Of a DNA stretch of 54,611 nt, positions 52,672 through 54,611 are shown piece after piece. The translations under genes were made by a program, and so were the position numbers. The notes under the pieces were generated by a model. That model made no database searches. It was not told the DNA's origin and worked only from the letters and a program-made list of their open reading frames with translations. How positions within the stretch are numbered: the stretch's first letter is position 1; every line of letters starts with the position of its first letter. The stretch comes from Chloroflexota bacterium. Its GTDB lineage: Bacteria; Chloroflexota; Anaerolineae; Aggregatilineales; Phototrophicaceae. The DNA lies in assembly GCA_009841405.1 (NCBI GenBank), contig VXLV01000100.1:1-54611 (forward strand). Reading direction: 5' to 3'.

Positions 52672-52706
52672 TAATCTCTGTGTCCTCTGTGTCTCGGTGG
52701 TAAATT
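52672..52706 (-). repeat. Family B CACAGAG-type repeat
   Basis: Minus-strand units CACCGAGA, CACAGAGGA and CACAGAGA follow one another at 9-bp spacing. It lies in the 314-base gap between the Zn-ribbon gene and the dehydrogenase gene; apart from a weak extended -10 (TGATATAGA near 52820) nothing else was recognised in that gap. Confidence 0.6.
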
Positions 52707-52898
52707 GAACAGCCGCCTCCGGACCCGGGGCAAAATTCGACAAATCGCCAAGCTTGTGTCACAATCTGCGGCTGCGTCGGAACTATTGATCAATTGGCCA
52801 GCAGCGCTCGTTACAGATTGATATAGACACTTCTTGGAAGATATGGGCTGACGCCGGCTGCCCGATAAGACGTCTGTCTGTGACGAGGAGAATCTGCT

Positions 52899-53906
52899 GT
52901 GAAGTTATGTGTCATCGAAGGCGACGGCATCGGCCGTGAAGTGGTGCCGGTTGCAATTCGCGTGCTGCGGCAAGTCATGCCCGCGCTTGAAGTCATCCGC
53001 GCCGAAGCCGGCTGGGATACCTATCAAGCGACCGGCAACGCGTTGCCGGACCAAACCGTAGCGACTGCCCTAAGCGCCCGGGCGGTACTCTTTGGCGCTT
53101 GCAGTTCGCCATCCTATCCGGTCCCGGGCTATTCCTCGCCCATCGTCAAGCTGCGCCGCTCCATGGAGACTTACGCCAACTTGCGGCCGACGCGCTACCT
53201 GCCCGTGCCCACCGCGCGCCAGGGCGTCGACCTGGTCGTCGTGCGCGAAAATACCGAGGGCCTCTACGTCGGCGACGAGCGTACCGCCGACGCCGGCGAC
53301 ACCGGCACCGCCACGAAACGCATCACCCGCCGCGCCAGCGAGCGCATCGCCCACACCGCCTTCCGCCTGGCTAAGAGCGAGGGCCGCCGGCGCGTCACCA
53401 TCGTACACAAGGGCAATGTGATGCCGCAAACCGACGGCCTCTTCCGCCGCGTCGCCTATGAGGTGGCAAAGGATTACCCCGACATCGAGACCGATGAACT
53501 TCTGGTCGATACCGCCGCCTACTGGATGGTCAAAGAGCCGACCCGCTTCGATGTCGTGCTGACGCCCAATCTTTACGGCGACATCTTGTCCGATATGGCG
53601 GCGGCCTGGGGCGGCGGGCTGGGCCTGGCGCCGGCGCTTAACCTGGGCGAGAAGGTCGCTGTCGCCGAGCCCGTGCACGGCTCCGCGCCCGATATCGCCG
53701 GCAAAGGCATCGCCAACCCGACCGCTGTCATCCTCAGCGCCGCCATGCTGCTGCGCCACCACTGGCGCATGCCCGCGCCGGCGGACAGAATCGACGCTGC
53801 CGTCAACGCCGCCCTCAGCCAGGGCGACTACACCGCCGATATCCTCGGCGCCAACGGCATGGGCACGGATGACTTCGCCGACATCATCTGCGCGCAGTTG
53901 AGCTAG
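52899..53906 (+). CDS. Isocitrate/homoisocitrate dehydrogenase-like enzyme
   Basis: 335-aa beta-decarboxylating dehydrogenase of the IDH/IPMDH family. GDGIGREV opens the protein, substrate arginines lie in LRRSMETYANLRPTR (about 82-96), and RENTEGLYVG (about 116-125) matches homoisocitrate and NAD-isocitrate dehydrogenases rather than LeuB (RELTGG). The metal/cofactor part reads FDVVLTPNLYGDILSDMAA and EPVHGSAPDIAGKGIANP. It starts with GTG and has GAGGAG 8 nt upstream. A lysine or citrate-cycle role is possible, but no pathway partner is near. Its stop overlaps the convergent gene's stop in one CTAG. Confidence 0.9.
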   Translation: MKLCVIEGDGIGREVVPVAIRVLRQVMPALEVIRAEAGWDTYQATGNALPDQTVATALSARAVLFGACSSPSYPVPGYSSPIVKLRRSMETYANLRPTRYLPVPTARQGVDLVVVRENTEGLYVGDERTADAGDTGTATKRITRRASERIAHTAFRLAKSEGRRRVTIVHKGNVMPQTDGLFRRVAYEVAKDYPDIETDELLVDTAAYWMVKEPTRFDVVLTPNLYGDILSDMAAAWGGGLGLAPALNLGEKVAVAEPVHGSAPDIAGKGIANPTAVILSAAMLLRHHWRMPAPADRIDAAVNAALSQGDYTADILGANGMGTDDFADIICAQLS

Positions 53907-54532
53907 CCGCAAGTCCCGCGCGGCGTCACATAACCGGCGCTGACCCAGCCCCGCTCGCCGTGATAGTCGACCAGGAACCAGTCAGCCGTCCGCTCCAGCG
54001 CCGTAAGCGTGACGCCCCGTGGCAGCCAGCCCGCGATTGCGTCGCCCCAGGGGTCGACAAAGTGGATGCGCGGCCCGCCGGGCGACTCCCGAAAGTTGAG
54101 AATCGCGTCTGTCGTCACCATGCAATTGCTCAGCGCGCGCGAACGCCGCGCCGTCGGGGCCGCGCCCGACTGCAGCACAACCGTGCCCGGCCGGTCGATA
54201 TCAGCGCAGGTCATACCGCCCTGCGAGTATCCACTAAGCGGCACTTGCGCGCGCGGACTGAAAGCGGCGTCCAGGAAGAGCAGCGATCCCGCCCCCGGAA
54301 AGCAGACCCCCGCGCCCTGCTCGACCCAGCCGTAGACGTCTATCGCGTCCATGAAGCCGTTCTCGCGCAGCGCCCGGTCGCCGATTGCGACCGCGCCCAC
54401 GCGCCGGAACTGCACGCCGCTGTTTAATCCGTTAGTGGCTTTCAAGGCGTAGCCCGCGGCCATCAGATCCGGGCAGTCGGCGCAGACGGTGACGGAAGTC
54501 GAGTCGCTGCTGGCGGCCAGTCTGATATACAA
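53903..54532 (-). CDS. SH3b-domain protein, N-terminus cut by contig end
   Basis: At least 209 aa; the frame stays open to the right edge and TTG 54532 is not a convincing start, so the gene is 5'-incomplete. The N-terminal part has Cys pairs (CADC) and a conserved-looking core (SGVQFRRVGAVAIGDRAL, VYGWVEQGAGVCFPGAGSLL). The last ~75 residues form the same Cys-bracketed SH3b fold as in the beta-helix array (CMVTTDAILNFRESPGG, GWVSAGYV, RGTCG), with about 10 extra residues after PGG. It lacks GGAI rungs. Probably exported. It shows the SH3b module is used outside the array. Confidence 0.8.
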   Translation of the reverse strand: MYIRLAASSDSTSVTVCADCPDLMAAGYALKATNGLNSGVQFRRVGAVAIGDRALRENGFMDAIDVYGWVEQGAGVCFPGAGSLLFLDAAFSPRAQVPLSGYSQGGMTCADIDRPGTVVLQSGAAPTARRSRALSNCMVTTDAILNFRESPGGPRIHFVDPWGDAIAGWLPRGVTLTALERTADWFLVDYHGERGWVSAGYVTPRGTCG

Positions 54533-54550
54533 ATCTGACGCTGCCGCCGA

Positions 54551-54611
54551 TCTGAAGAGTGTAGATATCGGTGGTCGCCGGATGATTAAAAAAATGGGGG
54601 GGGGGGGGGGG
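54551..54611. other. Probable Illumina adapter read-through and poly-G, not genomic
   Basis: The terminal bases follow the reverse complement of the Illumina P5/Read 1 adapter with a few changes (GAAGAGTGTAGAT, then TCGGTGGTCGCC, then GATGATT), then A7, T and a run of G. Poly-G after adapter is typical of two-colour sequencing. Everything right of about 54550 should be ignored, including the apparent N-terminal extension of the last gene. Confidence 0.85.

Noticed and set aside
1..54611. tRNA, rRNA, prophage, origin or attachment sites
   Set aside because: No cloverleaf-like sequences, rRNA stretches, phage structural genes or integrase other than the IS3 transposase were recognised on reading both strands.

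Overview
The window looks like a GC-rich chromosome fragment from an uncultured, sugar- and acid-degrading bacterium. The gene set (CarD regulator, IclR regulator, DCC thiol oxidoreductase, COG3981-type acetyltransferase, phytanoyl-CoA dioxygenase family proteins, family III CoA transferase, secreted beta-helix and SH3b proteins) and the many palindromic intergenic repeats fit a Chloroflexota (Anaerolineae-like) metagenome assembly best. That placement is inference; there is no rRNA or marker gene here. The last ~60 bases look like Illumina adapter plus poly-G, so the right edge is a contig end.

Left part (1-17.4 kb): catabolic genes. A FrcC/FrcA-type sugar ABC permease and ATPase are followed by an orphan antitoxin-like gene, a LacD/SqiA-type aldolase, an aldo/keto reductase, a nucleoside hydrolase, a family III CoA transferase and two paralogous MFS transporters. 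Next comes a carbohydrate ABC system with its binding protein and MalK/UgpC-type ATPase but no permeases, and an intact IS3-family element sits exactly between those two genes. A divergent IclR regulator and an aldehyde dehydrogenase close this part.

Centre (17.4-43.5 kb): the most unusual region. Ten tandem paralogous genes on the minus strand, called P1 to P10 here in transcription order from 43.4 kb down to 17.4 kb, encode secreted proteins with one to three Cys-bracketed parallel beta-helix modules and, in nine of ten, a C-terminal Cys-bracketed SH3b domain. Gaps are -14 to +159 nt, one sigma70-like promoter lies in front of P1, and start codons of P2 and P3 lie inside the preceding gene. 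P8 carries a one-base frameshift and a fused module, P10 has lost SH3b, P4 and P6 share near-identical 3' ends, and P1, P2, P3 and P5 carry a variable loop between two fixed cysteines. I read it as a surface-protein family evolving by duplication, conversion and loss.

Right part (43.5-54.6 kb): a nitrilase-family amidohydrolase, CarD, a toast_rack-like protein, a small membrane protein, a GNAT acetyltransferase, a DCC protein, an SbcC-like ATPase, a tandem duplication of phytanoyl-CoA dioxygenase genes, a small Zn-ribbon protein, a homoisocitrate dehydrogenase-like enzyme and the partial end of another SH3b protein.

Three dispersed repeat families punctuate the intergenic DNA. Family A is a 21-nt hairpin (GGGCGA arms, 3-nt loop) with compensatory arm changes. 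Family B has a 9-bp period containing CACAGAG. Family C is a C-rich hairpin found as inverted pairs at the first ABC operon. They are absent from the beta-helix array.
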